A stretch of DNA of 64,000 nt, from NCBI RefSeq assembly GCF_030164465.1, contig NZ_JASNJE010000001.1, positions 186,001-250,000 of the forward strand. Reading direction: 5' to 3'. Both the position numbers and the translations under genes were made by a program. Source of the DNA: Sedimentitalea xiamensis. Its GTDB lineage: Bacteria > Pseudomonadota > Alphaproteobacteria > Rhodobacterales > Rhodobacteraceae. This document shows positions 46,449 through 55,217 of this stretch, piece after piece; position 1 is the first letter of the stretch, and each line of letters starts with the position of its first letter. A model generated the notes under the pieces. That model ran no database searches and had not been told where the DNA came from. It saw nothing but the letters and a program-made list of their open reading frames with translations.

Positions 46449-48137
46449 TCAGACCTCGTCCGCAAAGTGTTTCATTGTCAGCCGGATGGGATTGGGCGCC
46501 GCCTGCCCCAAGCCGCAGATGGATGCATCGACCATCACGTTGCACAGATCCTCGAGCAGCGGCTTGTCCCAGGTGTCGGCCTGCATCAGCTTGACGGCCT
46601 TCTCGCACCCGACCCGGCAGGGCGTGCATTGACCGCAGCTTTCATCTTCGAAGAACCGCAGCATGTTCAGCGCCGCATCTCGGGCCCTGTCCTTGTCTGA
46701 CAGAATGACGATCGCCGCCGATCCGATGAAGCTCCCGTGCGGCTGGAGCGTGTCGAAATCCATCGGAATGTCGTTCATCGACGCCGGCAACAGACCGGCG
46801 GAAGGCCCGCCGGGCTGATACGCCTTGAATGCATGGCCATCCAGCATCCCGCCGCTGGCCTCGATGATGTCCAGGATCGTTGAGCCGGCGGGCAACAGGT
46901 GAACGCCTGGGGACTTGACCCGGCCCGACACCGAATAGGCCCGAAGACCTTTGCGGCCGTTCCTTTCGGTGCCATTCAGGATCTCGGGGCCTTCGCGGCA
47001 GATCCGCGCGACCCAGTAGAGCGTTTCGACATTGTGCACCAGGGTCGGGCGGTTGAAGATGCCCACCTGCGCAACGAACGGCGGCCGATGGCGCGGGATA
47101 CCGCGCTTGCCTTCGATGCTTTCGATCATCGCGCTTTCTTCGCCGCAGATATAGGCGCCGGCGCCGCGCCGCAGGTCGATGAATCCTTCCGGCACGATCC
47201 CGGCGCTTTCGAGTTCCGCGATCTCGTGGCGCAGGATCTCGAGCACTGCCGGGTATTCGTCGCGCATGTAGATGAAACAGGTGTCGGCCTGCACGGCCCA
47301 GGCGCAGATCAGCATGCCTTCCAGGAACAGGTGCGGCGTGCGTTCGAGAAGGAACCGGTCCTTGAACGTGCCGGGTTCGCCCTCGTCGCCGTTCACGGCC
47401 AGATAGCGCGGGCCGGCCTCGGCGCGCACGAAGCGCAGTTTCTTGCCGGACGGGAAACCGGCGCCGCCGAGCCCGCGCAGCCCGGCGTCGAGGACACGGT
47501 CGAGTTCGGCTTCCCAGTCGCCGTCGTTGCGCAACTGCACCAGCTTGTCATAGCCGCCTTTCGCCCGGTAGTCGGCAAAGCCTTCGTAGTCGGGCAAATG
47601 GGCATGCGTGTCGCCCGCCTCGATCGCGGCCAGCACCTTTTCCGGCGTGGCGTGATCGATGTGGTTGTGCCCGAGTTCCAGAACCGGCGCGGTGTCGCAC
47701 CTCCCCATGCAGGGCGCGCGCAGGACGCGCACTTTCGCCGGGTCGAGGCCGGATTCGAGCGCAGACCTGAGTTGCTGCGCCCCGGCGAGTTCGCAACTCA
47801 GGGAATCGCAGACGCGGATCGTCAGCGCCGGTGGCGGAGTTTCGCCTTCCTTCACCACGTCGAAATGCGCGTAGAACGTCGCCACCTCGTAGACTTCGGC
47901 CTGCGACAGCCGCATCTCTTCGGCCAGCGCCCGAAGATGCGCCGACGACAGGCACCCGAACCCGTCCTGAATGAGGTGCAGGTGTTCGATCAGAAGATCG
48001 GACCTGCGGGGCCGGTCCCCCAGAAGCGCGCGGATATCGGAAAGAGCCTCATCGTCGAACTGCCGTCCCTTGGGCGTATTCCGGCCCTTGCCTTTTCCGG
48101 ATTTCCAGACGCCGGGCTTCGTATTGACAACGTTCAT
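46449..48137 (-). CDS. fdhB: formate dehydrogenase beta subunit, NuoE-NuoF fusion (NAD and FMN binding)
   Basis: 562 residues that combine two modules usually separate in FdsGBA enzymes. Residues about 30-175 are NuoE/FdsG-like with a [2Fe-2S] site (CDSLSCELAG and APCMGRCDTAP). From about 200 the NuoF/FdsB-like part has the glycine-rich FMN/NADH loops GLRGLGGAGFPSGKK and VNGDEGEPGTFKDR, RRGAGAYICGEESA, and the [4Fe-4S] motif SCGQCTPCRVGC near 515. It transfers electrons from the alpha subunit to NAD. ATG 48137 is preferred to an ATG at 48173 because GGAGAG lies 7 bases before it. No FdsC or FdsD chaperone gene follows in the window. Confidence 0.93.
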   Translation of the reverse strand: MNVVNTKPGVWKSGKGKGRNTPKGRQFDDEALSDIRALLGDRPRRSDLLIEHLHLIQDGFGCLSSAHLRALAEEMRLSQAEVYEVATFYAHFDVVKEGETPPPALTIRVCDSLSCELAGAQQLRSALESGLDPAKVRVLRAPCMGRCDTAPVLELGHNHIDHATPEKVLAAIEAGDTHAHLPDYEGFADYRAKGGYDKLVQLRNDGDWEAELDRVLDAGLRGLGGAGFPSGKKLRFVRAEAGPRYLAVNGDEGEPGTFKDRFLLERTPHLFLEGMLICAWAVQADTCFIYMRDEYPAVLEILRHEIAELESAGIVPEGFIDLRRGAGAYICGEESAMIESIEGKRGIPRHRPPFVAQVGIFNRPTLVHNVETLYWVARICREGPEILNGTERNGRKGLRAYSVSGRVKSPGVHLLPAGSTILDIIEASGGMLDGHAFKAYQPGGPSAGLLPASMNDIPMDFDTLQPHGSFIGSAAIVILSDKDRARDAALNMLRFFEDESCGQCTPCRVGCEKAVKLMQADTWDKPLLEDLCNVMVDASICGLGQAAPNPIRLTMKHFADEV

Positions 48138-48224
48138 GTCGAGACTCTCCATTCTTTCGGCTTCATGTCCCATTGTTACGTCATATGTTCAAATAGCGAT
48201 TTCATAAGGTATCATCTGATTTTG
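48138..48224 (-). promoter_or_regulatory. probable formate dehydrogenase promoter
   Basis: 87 bp between the LysR regulator gene and fdhB, markedly AT-rich at 48180-48230 compared with the GC-rich surroundings. It contains T-N11-A arrangements such as TTATGAAATCGCTATTTGA on the minus strand that could be a LysR site. No exact consensus is claimed. Confidence 0.4.
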
Positions 48225-49103
48225 TTATAATGAACTCCGCACGGCCTCTCGGAACGCCTTGATGATCGGCGGAACCGGCGACTGTTCCTTGATTGTCAAA
48301 CCGATGGCCTGCGTCAGATGAGGCTCGACCAGATCCAGCTTTATGGCGTCCTGCGCCGCGAAATAGGTTTCGGCAACGATCCTCGGCGCGATCGTGGCGG
48401 CATTCCCGCTGACGATCTGGGCAAGGACGGCCGTGAACCCGTTCGCTTCCATGACCACGTTGGGGCTCGCTCCGATGGACCGAAAGGTTTCGTCCACGAA
48501 CTGTCGGTTCCGCATGTCCTGAGTCAGCAGGCACAATGGCAGATCCGCGGCTTCCAACCAGCTGGCCCTGCCGCTGGACCGCGGCGCAAGCTGCGCAGGG
48601 GCCAGGAGCACATAGCTCTCATCGTAGAGCAATTCCGTGCAGTCGGGATCGGCTTCGTTGACATAGGTAATCCCTGCGTCCAGCGAATAATCGTTCAGAC
48701 GGATTTCGATCTGGCGTGACGACAGCGATTGCAGTTGCAGCGACAGGTCCGGATGGGAGGAGCGAAGACGCGAGGATACACGGGCGGCAAAGGGCAAGGC
48801 GGTCGGAATTGTCCCGACGACCAGCTTGCCCGTCAGATTGTTGCGGAGCGCATCCATTTCCTGGCGCATCCCTTCGGTGTCGTTCAGCAGGCGGCGGGCC
48901 CATTTGAGAACTACCTCGCCCTCACGGGTGAAGCCGAGAAACTTGTTGCCACGCCTGACAAGCGGAATCGCGAATTCCTCCTCCATCTTCCGGATCCGCG
49001 CGGAAAAGGCGGGCTGGGAGACCCCGCAATCATCCGCGGCGCGCGAAAAATGCTTGTGATGCGCCAGCGAAACCAACAGTTTCAAGTCGCGTATTTCCGC
49101 CAT
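48225..49103 (-). CDS. LysR-family transcriptional regulator next to formate dehydrogenase
   Basis: 292 residues. An N-terminal LysR winged helix (LVSLAHHKHFSRAADDCGVSQPAFSARIRKMEEEF, positions about 8-45) and a linker helix are followed by a type-2 periplasmic-binding-like effector domain (LVVGTIPTALPFAARV near 95; DYSLDAGITYVNEAD near 140). It runs in the same direction as fdhB and lies 87 bp upstream, which fits the FdsR-type control of NAD-linked formate dehydrogenases. The sensed ligand is not known. Co-direction rather than divergence is somewhat unusual for LysR regulators, so it might also be read through into fdhB. Confidence 0.88.
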   Translation of the reverse strand: MAEIRDLKLLVSLAHHKHFSRAADDCGVSQPAFSARIRKMEEEFAIPLVRRGNKFLGFTREGEVVLKWARRLLNDTEGMRQEMDALRNNLTGKLVVGTIPTALPFAARVSSRLRSSHPDLSLQLQSLSSRQIEIRLNDYSLDAGITYVNEADPDCTELLYDESYVLLAPAQLAPRSSGRASWLEAADLPLCLLTQDMRNRQFVDETFRSIGASPNVVMEANGFTAVLAQIVSGNAATIAPRIVAETYFAAQDAIKLDLVEPHLTQAIGLTIKEQSPVPPIIKAFREAVRSSL

Positions 49104-49387
49104 CGGTTCTCGTGCACCCTATCACAGAAAGTCGTGACCGGCAGCCGATCATACGCCATCAGGCTAGGGTCGCGCGGTTCGGTTTTCCAGCGAATTCGGA
49201 CGGAAACCGGCCGTTGTCCCGGCTCGGCGGTCAAGTATTCGCCCGGATAGAACCATCGTCTGCGGGCGATCCCAATCCAGGATTTTCCCGTTTTCCCGGT
49301 GCGAACGGGCGGTTGCCGGACCGGTTGCCGGACGGAGGCGAACTCGAAGCTTCCTCGGTACCGGGCTCCGCGCGCCTTCCCGTTCGG

Positions 49388-50134
49388 TCAGGGAAAATAA
49401 CTGCGCACGAGCGCGCTTGCGATGAGGCTCCAACCGTCCGCGACGACAAAAAAGGCCAGTTTGAAGGGGAGCGAGACAATCGCCGGGGGGACCATCATCA
49501 TCCCCATCGACATCAGTATCGCGGCCACGACGAGGTCGATGATCAGGAAGGGCAGGAAGACCAGAAATCCGATCTGGAACGCGCGCGCGATCTCTGACAG
49601 CAGAAAACTGGGAACCAGGACCGACAGGGGCGCGTCCGGCCCGACTTGGATGCCACCCGAATCGGGACGCAGATCCGCCATCGCGCGAAACGTGTCCGGA
49701 TCGACCCGCGCCGCCATGAAACCCCGGAACGGGACCAGCGCCCTGGTCATCGCGGTTTCGACATCGATCGTTTCTTCCATCAGCGGGCTGATGCCGGTGT
49801 CCCACGCCTCCGTGAACACCGGCTCCATCACGAAGTAGGTCAGGAACAGCGCCAGGCTCACGATCAGCATGTTGGGCGGCGACTGCTGCAATCCGATGGC
49901 CTGGCGCAGAATGGCCAGCACCGTCACGAGAAACGGGAAACAGGTCACCATGATCGCGAGGCCGGGCGCGAGGCTCAGAACCGTGATCAGAAGGATGAGC
50001 TGGATCGAGCGGGCGGAAATGGACCCGTCATCGCCCAGAGACAATGTAATGTCCTGGGCCACAGCGGCGTCCGGCACGAAGACGCAGGCGAGAACCAGGC
50101 CCGCCGCGACGAGCGATCGGGGCACGAATGTCAT
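49388..50134 (-). CDS. fliP: flagellar export apparatus protein FliP
   Basis: Core membrane subunit of the flagellar type III export gate. The 248 residues start with a cleavable signal (cut near residue 26, DAAVA / QDITL) and then contain the FliP segments QLILLITVLSLAPGLAIMVTCFPF near 45-68 (in part), RQAIGLQQSPPNMLIVSLALFLTYFVM near 77-103 and the C-terminal helices ending MMMVPPAIVSLPFKLAFFVVADGW. It is the last gene of the fliF-fliH-fliN-fliP operon, and its start shares a base with the fliN stop. The 284 bp beyond its end show nothing I can annotate. Confidence 0.96.
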   Translation of the reverse strand: MTFVPRSLVAAGLVLACVFVPDAAVAQDITLSLGDDGSISARSIQLILLITVLSLAPGLAIMVTCFPFLVTVLAILRQAIGLQQSPPNMLIVSLALFLTYFVMEPVFTEAWDTGISPLMEETIDVETAMTRALVPFRGFMAARVDPDTFRAMADLRPDSGGIQVGPDAPLSVLVPSFLLSEIARAFQIGFLVFLPFLIIDLVVAAILMSMGMMMVPPAIVSLPFKLAFFVVADGWSLIASALVRSYFP

Positions 50135-50424
50135 CAGAGCCCGTTCTGAACGTCTGCGATCTCGGTCAACCTGACGGCCAGTTGGCCGGACTGTTCGCCC
50201 GTCAGTTCTTCCAGCTGCCCGCGCGCCACGAGACGGTCTCCGACATAAAGCTCGACCGGGTCCTCGACTCGTTTATCGAGGGTCAGAACCGCATTTTCCC
50301 CAAGGTTGACCAGGTCGCGGATCAGGGGGCGCGCCTTGCCGACCGAGACAGTGATCTCGATCGGCACCGCGACAAAGGGGTTCGTGTGGTCAGGCCCCGC
50401 ATGCGTGTCCGGTTTCTTATCCAT
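50134..50424 (-). CDS. fliN: flagellar motor switch protein FliN
   Basis: 96-residue C-ring protein of the SpoA fold. VPIEITVSVGKARPLIRDLVNLGENAVLTLDK and VELYVGDRLVARGQLEEL (in parts) match the FliN surface-presentation domain, which forms the lower C-ring and controls rotation direction with CheY. The chosen ATG 50424 overlaps the fliH stop region. A GTG at 50439 would add five residues. It is embedded between fliH and fliP with overlaps on both sides. Confidence 0.93.
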   Translation of the reverse strand: MDKKPDTHAGPDHTNPFVAVPIEITVSVGKARPLIRDLVNLGENAVLTLDKRVEDPVELYVGDRLVARGQLEELTGEQSGQLAVRLTEIADVQNGL

Positions 50425-51019
50425 ATTGTTTTGCCTCACTCAAACTGTAGGAGAACGCTTCGATCGACTCGCGGAGACTGGACAGAAGAAGGGTCGTGTC
50501 GATCTCGCGTTCTCGATCGCCAAGCCTAAGAAAAACCTGCCCCGCACCGATCCTGTCGCTCTCCTGAATATCGACCTTCATGGCCAGGTTCTTTTGTACC
50601 GCCGGCCGGATCGCCGCGCTCGATCCGACAGGGACCACCAGCTTTACCGGTTGATCAAGCTGGCCGGCGGCCAACTCCCGGCACTGCTCCACGATCTGCA
50701 AGCCGATGGTTTGCATCATGGCTTCCGGAAGGACCGTTTCGACCAGCGCCTGGAACACCGGTTCGACGGCCGCCATCATCTGCACGAGGGCTTCCTGGTA
50801 GGTGAACGACAGGTCTTCGAGATTCCGGCCCAAGACGCCCATGATGCGGGATTGATCATCGGCCTGCGCCCGGATCGCATCGTCCCAGCCGGCCTTGTAT
50901 CCCTGCTCGAAGGACGCAAGCTTGACATCTTCCAGCCGGTCTTCGGTCATCAAGGTCGTCGGCTCCAGGTCCAGAGGCTTCAAGCTGAAGTCCTCCAGAA
51001 GATGAGAAATCGCCATCAT
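50417..51019 (-). CDS. fliH: flagellar assembly protein FliH-like
   Basis: 200 residues in the usual FliH slot after fliF. The N-terminal half has helical, acidic segments (ASFEQGYKAGWDDAIRAQAD near 38) as in FliH/YscL. The C-terminal half (LPEAMMQTIGLQIVEQCRELA, DQPVKLVVPVGSSAAIRPAVQ) fits the globular part that binds the export ATPase FliI. FliH sequences diverge strongly, so this is called from position, length and pattern. No fliI gene is in the window. The start overlaps the fliF stop (ATGA). Confidence 0.75.
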   Translation of the reverse strand: MMAISHLLEDFSLKPLDLEPTTLMTEDRLEDVKLASFEQGYKAGWDDAIRAQADDQSRIMGVLGRNLEDLSFTYQEALVQMMAAVEPVFQALVETVLPEAMMQTIGLQIVEQCRELAAGQLDQPVKLVVPVGSSAAIRPAVQKNLAMKVDIQESDRIGAGQVFLRLGDREREIDTTLLLSSLRESIEAFSYSLSEAKQYG

Positions 51020-52686
51020 GCATTCTCCTCGCTTTCTTCCAGCCAGCTGCGCAGTATCTCCACGGTTTCCTCCTGTCTTTCACCGATCATCGACCGCAGT
51101 CTCTCGACCGGCGACAATCCGTTTTCCTGCAGGGCCGGGACCGGGTTTTCAGTGGATCCGTCGCGCGCTTCGATCCTGCCCGGCGATCGGAACGCGTCAG
51201 CGCCTTCATCGTCTATTTCACCTGTCAGGACCGGGCCGTCGTTCAGCTCCGCAGGTCTGTCCCGTCCCTCTTTGGGCAACGCGCCGACGGCCGGGGCCGG
51301 GACGCTTTGCGGGCGGGCAAGAATCGGACGCACAACGAAGAGCCCGAGAACAAGCGCGACAAGAGCGAGCGCGCCCACCTGGATCAGTGACATCGCATCA
51401 AGACCGGTGCCGTCGAAGAAAGCGACGTTTGCGGCGGTCCCGAGCGGCGCCGCCGAGGGAAGATCCATCGACTTGAGCGTGATCACATCGCCGCGTTCCG
51501 CATCAAAGCCCACCGCCGAAGCCACGAGATCCCTGAGCGCCGACAGCTCTTCTTCCGAACGCTGCCGAAAGACCGGAGCGCCGTTTTCTGCGGCTTCGGT
51601 AAATCCATTGACAAGAACCGCCACGGTCAGCCTTTTCACGGCTCCCGGCGTCCGCAGGATTTCGTGTTCGGTTTCCGAAACCTCGTAGTTGACGCGCTCC
51701 CGCGTCTCGGTTGCATTCGCCTTCGATCCTTCTGCCGCCTGTTCTCCGTCCGGCAGGTTCGAAGCGACCGTGACATCTCCGCCGGCGGCATTCGTGGACG
51801 AATCGCTGCGCTCTTCCGTGTCGGTGCTTATCACGACACGGCCTTCGGGATCGAAACGCCGCTCCCGGATGGATTCGGTTTGGGTCACTGTATCGACGCT
51901 GACTTCGACAACGGCATTTCCGGCCCCGACCCGCGCCTCGACCAGGCGCAGGACCCGGTCCCTCAGCACTTGAGCCTTGTCATCCGCCGTGCTCGGAGAG
52001 GCGGCGGTTTCAGCCGATCCGATCAAGGTGCCGTTCGCATCGATCACCGCCACATTCTCGACCGCGAGTCCGGCGACGGCAGACGCGATCAGAAACCGGA
52101 TCGCATTGGCCTGGGCCGGCGTGACCGGAGCGCCCGTCGGCACGACGGACACGGAAGCCGTGGGATCAATGGTTCTCTGAAACGGATTGGATCCGGTATT
52201 TGCAATATGAACGCGGGCCTGCGCGACGTGCGGACTGGCGACGATGGTCCGGGCCAGTTCGCCTTCCTTGGCCCGCCAATAGGCCGCATCGAACATTTGC
52301 GACGTCGTGCCGAACCCGCTGAGCGTGTCCAGCAGTTCGTAGCCTTTTCCGCCATTGGCCGGAAGACCTTCCCCGGCCAGAACCATCCGCAGTTCATCAC
52401 GCTGATTCGCGGGCACATAGATCGATCCACCGCGCACTTCGAAGACGGTTCCTCGCTGCTCCAGGGCTGTCACCACATCCCCGGCAGATCCGACTTCCAG
52501 ACCGGCGTAGAGCAGTTTCATCGTTGGCGCCGTCGCCATGCGCGACATGAAGACAAGGGTCGTCACGATGACCAGTGAGGCCAGGACGATGATGACTTGC
52601 TTGCGCCTGTCCAATGCAATCCAAGCGGATTTGATCTGCTGCACGGTGTCCTCCGTATCGCCGACGTTCTGCCAACGTTCCGCCAT
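51016..52686 (-). CDS. fliF: flagellar MS-ring protein FliF
   Basis: 556-residue protein building the MS ring in the inner membrane. A first transmembrane helix is at about 30-48 (VIIVLASLVIVTTLVFM). The ring-building domains carry YELLDTLSGFGTTSQMFDAAYWRAKEGELARTI near 115-147 (in part), and a second helix lies near 430-450 (SLIQVGALALVALVLGLFVV). The cytoplasmic tail ends in acidic residues (SWLEESEENA) that engage FliG. It is the promoter-proximal gene of the left-running operon, divergent from fliL across 77 bp. Confidence 0.95.
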   Translation of the reverse strand: MAERWQNVGDTEDTVQQIKSAWIALDRRKQVIIVLASLVIVTTLVFMSRMATAPTMKLLYAGLEVGSAGDVVTALEQRGTVFEVRGGSIYVPANQRDELRMVLAGEGLPANGGKGYELLDTLSGFGTTSQMFDAAYWRAKEGELARTIVASPHVAQARVHIANTGSNPFQRTIDPTASVSVVPTGAPVTPAQANAIRFLIASAVAGLAVENVAVIDANGTLIGSAETAASPSTADDKAQVLRDRVLRLVEARVGAGNAVVEVSVDTVTQTESIRERRFDPEGRVVISTDTEERSDSSTNAAGGDVTVASNLPDGEQAAEGSKANATETRERVNYEVSETEHEILRTPGAVKRLTVAVLVNGFTEAAENGAPVFRQRSEEELSALRDLVASAVGFDAERGDVITLKSMDLPSAAPLGTAANVAFFDGTGLDAMSLIQVGALALVALVLGLFVVRPILARPQSVPAPAVGALPKEGRDRPAELNDGPVLTGEIDDEGADAFRSPGRIEARDGSTENPVPALQENGLSPVERLRSMIGERQEETVEILRSWLEESEENA

Positions 52687-52702
52687 GTTTGGGCGATTGG
52701 CC

Positions 52703-52717
52703 TTAACAATCGGTTAG
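52703..52717. promoter_or_regulatory. CtrA-type full site between fliF and fliL
   Basis: TTAACAATCGGTTAG has TTAA and TTAG separated by exactly seven bases, matching TTAA-N7-TTAA at seven of eight fixed positions. It lies in the 77 bp shared upstream region of the divergent fliF and fliL operons. CtrA is an established activator of flagellar genes in Rhodobacterales. Confidence 0.6.
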
Positions 52718-52763
52718 TTCCTGACTGGTTATGAAGAGACCCGAAGAACGGATAGGAATTACG

Positions 52764-53252
52764 ATGTCGGATGCTGTTGCAGACACCCCTGAAGCGGTTG
52801 CGAAATCCAGAAAGCTCCCACTTTTACTTGGGGTGCTGTTCGCGATTCTCGGTGCCGGGGCCGGATATTACATCATGTCATCGGGGCTGCTCGGAGTAAC
52901 GGACAATCATGTCCTGAGTGGCTCCGCGACAGAACGTCCGGCAGCCTTGCCGGACATTGCTTTCGTCGAAGTGGATCCGTTCCTGATCTCGCTGACCGGA
53001 AGCGAGACGGCCCGGCATCTGCGATTTCGCGCCCAGCTGGAGGTCGAGGCGGCGTCCAGGGATGATGTCGAACATGTTCTTCCACGCGTCACGGATGTCC
53101 TCAACGGATATCTCCGGGCTCTGAATGCCCATGATCTTGAAGAACCCCAGGCGTTGATTCGCATCCGGAGCCAGATGTTGCGTCGCGTTCAGATCGTGGT
53201 CGGAAAAGGCCGGGTGCGCGATTTGCTGATCATGGAATTTGTGCTGAGTTAG
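52764..53252 (+). CDS. fliL: flagellar basal body-associated protein FliL
   Basis: 162 residues. A short cytoplasmic start, one transmembrane helix at about 17-40 (LPLLLGVLFAILGAGAGYYIM) and a periplasmic domain ending VGKGRVRDLLIMEFVLS, the typical FliL close. FliL rings surround the stator and help motor torque. ATG 52764 (MSDAVADTPEAV) is chosen; an upstream ATG at 52731 would add 11 residues without a clear ribosome site. It leads the right-running flagellar operon. A second, diverged FliL-like gene lies at 62853-63332. Confidence 0.9.
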   Translation: MSDAVADTPEAVAKSRKLPLLLGVLFAILGAGAGYYIMSSGLLGVTDNHVLSGSATERPAALPDIAFVEVDPFLISLTGSETARHLRFRAQLEVEAASRDDVEHVLPRVTDVLNGYLRALNAHDLEEPQALIRIRSQMLRRVQIVVGKGRVRDLLIMEFVLS

Positions 53253-53261
53253 GAGGCCATC

Positions 53262-53669
53262 GTGGAAATGATAGCGGATATACTACTGGTCGCCGGGGCG
53301 TTGGGCGCGGGTTTCTATTGTTTTGTTCTCGCGCGCCGCCTGAAGCGTTTCAATGATCTTGAAAAGGGTGTCGGAGGTGCGGTCGCCGTGTTGTCCGCCC
53401 AGGTGGACGACCTGAACAAGACGCTGATTGCCGCGCGCGATGCATCCAACGGATCGACCGCCAGTTTGCACGACCTGACCGGCCGGGCGGAAGCAGTTGC
53501 GAATCGGCTCGAACTCATGATGGCTTCCTTGCACGACATACCGGATGCGGCCGACGCGCCGCAAAGATCCGAACCCGGAAAAGCGGCCCCAGAAGCCAAC
53601 CCGCCGGCCAGGGCGACCGGTCCCATGTTCATGCGCCACGAGCGAACCCAGACGGGATTGTCGCAATGA
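53262..53669 (+). CDS. unknown membrane-anchored coiled-coil protein in the flagellar operon
   Basis: 135 residues from GTG 53262. An N-terminal membrane helix (about 4-24, ADILLVAGALGAGFYCFVLARRL) is followed by a helical, coiled-coil-like region (AVAVLSAQVDDLNKTLIAARDAS and LHDLTGRAEAVANRLELMMA) and a Pro/Ala-rich tail. I do not recognise a family with certainty. The gene lies between fliL (9 bp) and the motE-like gene (4-base overlap), so a flagellar role is likely. The architecture, a short anchor plus a cytoplasmic coiled coil, suggests a scaffold or assembly factor. Confidence 0.7.
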   Translation: MEMIADILLVAGALGAGFYCFVLARRLKRFNDLEKGVGGAVAVLSAQVDDLNKTLIAARDASNGSTASLHDLTGRAEAVANRLELMMASLHDIPDAADAPQRSEPGKAAPEANPPARATGPMFMRHERTQTGLSQ

Positions 53670-54271
53670 CCCGAAAGACACGCGGCAGCGCAAGGCGCAG
53701 GTTTCGCACCGGAACGCTGTTTGCGATATCCGTCTTGCTGATCGGTTCGGCATCGCTGCGCATCGGATTGCAGGCCGGACCGGCGATCGCACGAGAATCC
53801 GCCCCGAACCAGGCATCGCATGAACAGGCCGCGATGGCCCCGGCAGGTTCCGGCGCGACCTCGGAAGATCTGGGCGCGTTGATCTCCGCCCTGCAGAAGC
53901 GCGAACAGGATCTGAAGCGGCGGGAACGCCAGATCGAAGATCGCATGAAGGCGCTCAGTATCGCCGAAACGGCAATCGAAGACCGGATTGCGGCTCTGCA
54001 AGGCGCCGAACAGGCGCTGAGCGCGACGCTTTCGCTTGCGGACAAGGCGGCCGAGAACGACCTGGCTGGCCTGACGGATGTTTACGAGAAAATGAAACCC
54101 AAACAGTCGGCGGCGCTGTTTGAAGCAATGGACCCGGAATTTGCGGCGGGATTTCTGGCGCGCATGAAACCGGAAGCCGCGGCCAGCATCATGGCCGGAT
54201 TGAGCCCGATGGCAGCCTACGCCATCAGTGTCGTTCTGGCCGGTCGAAACGCCTCCGTGCCGACCGAATAA
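53666..54271 (+). CDS. MotE-like periplasmic flagellar chaperone
   Basis: 201 residues. A signal-anchor is at about 15-40 (LFAISVLLIGSASLRIGLQAG), then an Ala-rich linker, a coiled coil with repeating Glu/Arg (ISALQKREQDLKRRERQIEDRM near 73-94), and a C-terminal MgtE-N-like helical module (VYEKMKPKQSAALFEAMDPEFAAGFLARMKPEAAASIMAGL in part, near 140-185). This is the MotE layout known from rhizobia, where MotE acts as a chaperone for the periplasmic motility protein MotC. That precedent is relevant because a large exported protein is encoded two genes downstream. Confidence 0.8.
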   Translation: MTRKTRGSARRRFRTGTLFAISVLLIGSASLRIGLQAGPAIARESAPNQASHEQAAMAPAGSGATSEDLGALISALQKREQDLKRRERQIEDRMKALSIAETAIEDRIAALQGAEQALSATLSLADKAAENDLAGLTDVYEKMKPKQSAALFEAMDPEFAAGFLARMKPEAAASIMAGLSPMAAYAISVVLAGRNASVPTE

Positions 54272-54347
54272 ACTTCGGGACAAGTCAGCGTTTATTAAGG
54301 CGAACACGAGACACTCCCCAAAGCCCAGTTTGAAACGGAGTCGAAAA

Positions 54348-55217
54348 ATGATCGGCATGATTGGCATTGTCACGATTTTTGCTATGGTGTTCGGCGGCTA
54401 TTTGCTTGCCGGGGGCAAGATGGCCATCATTCTCAAGAGCCTGCCGTTTGAAATGATCATTATCGGCGGGGCCGCCGCTGGCGCATTTCTGATCAGCAAC
54501 GATTCCTCTGCGGTGAAGCACACGCTCAAGGACATCGGAAAAGTCTTCAAGGGGCCGAAATGGAATCCTCAGGACTACAGCGATCTTCTTTGCCTTCTGT
54601 TCGCATTGATCCGGATTGCGAAACAGAATCCGATCGAAGTCGAACACCATATCGAAGACCCGAGCAATTCGGCGATCTTTTCCAGATACCCGAAGATTCA
54701 AGCGGATGAAGAAGCCATTAACCTGATCTGCGACACCATGCGGTCGGCGTCCATGAACTACGACGACCCTCACCAAGTCGAAGAAGTTCTGGACAAGCGC
54801 ATGGACGCAACTCTGCAACATGCGCTGCATCCGAGCCACGCCCTGCAGACGGTCGCCGACGGACTCCCGGCTCTTGGCATCGTGGCGGCTGTTCTGGGGG
54901 TCATCAAAACCATGGGATCCATCGACCAGCCCCCTGAAGTGCTCGGCAAACTGATCGGTGGCGCCCTGGTCGGGACGTTTCTTGGGGTCTTCCTGGCCTA
55001 TGGTCTGGTCGGTCCCTTCGCCTCGAAGGTCAAGACTGTCGTCGAAGAGGACAGCCACTTCTACTTTCTTATTCGCGAGGTGCTGATCGCCAACCTTCAC
55101 AATCATTCCGCCGCGATGTGCATCGAAGTCGGCCGCCAGAACACGCCCGCTCACATCCGTCCAAAATACGCCGAACTTGAAGAAGCTCTGAAAGCCGTCA
55201 AACAGGACGCAGCATGA
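54348..55217 (+). CDS. motA: flagellar motor stator protein MotA
   Basis: 289-residue proton-channel subunit with four transmembrane helices (about 4-22, 30-50, 165-190 and 200-225) and a large cytoplasmic loop that meets FliG. Landmarks are IGIVTIFAMVFGGYLLAGGKM at the start, GLPALGIVAAVLGVIKTMG near 170 and GALVGTFLGVFLAYGLVGPF near 205. ATG 54348 gives the family start MIGMIGIV; the longer open frame from 54228 is rejected. Its usual partner motB does not follow. Instead the next start overlaps the motA stop (ATGA) and encodes a large exported protein. Confidence 0.93.
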   Translation: MIGMIGIVTIFAMVFGGYLLAGGKMAIILKSLPFEMIIIGGAAAGAFLISNDSSAVKHTLKDIGKVFKGPKWNPQDYSDLLCLLFALIRIAKQNPIEVEHHIEDPSNSAIFSRYPKIQADEEAINLICDTMRSASMNYDDPHQVEEVLDKRMDATLQHALHPSHALQTVADGLPALGIVAAVLGVIKTMGSIDQPPEVLGKLIGGALVGTFLGVFLAYGLVGPFASKVKTVVEEDSHFYFLIREVLIANLHNHSAAMCIEVGRQNTPAHIRPKYAELEEALKAVKQDAA

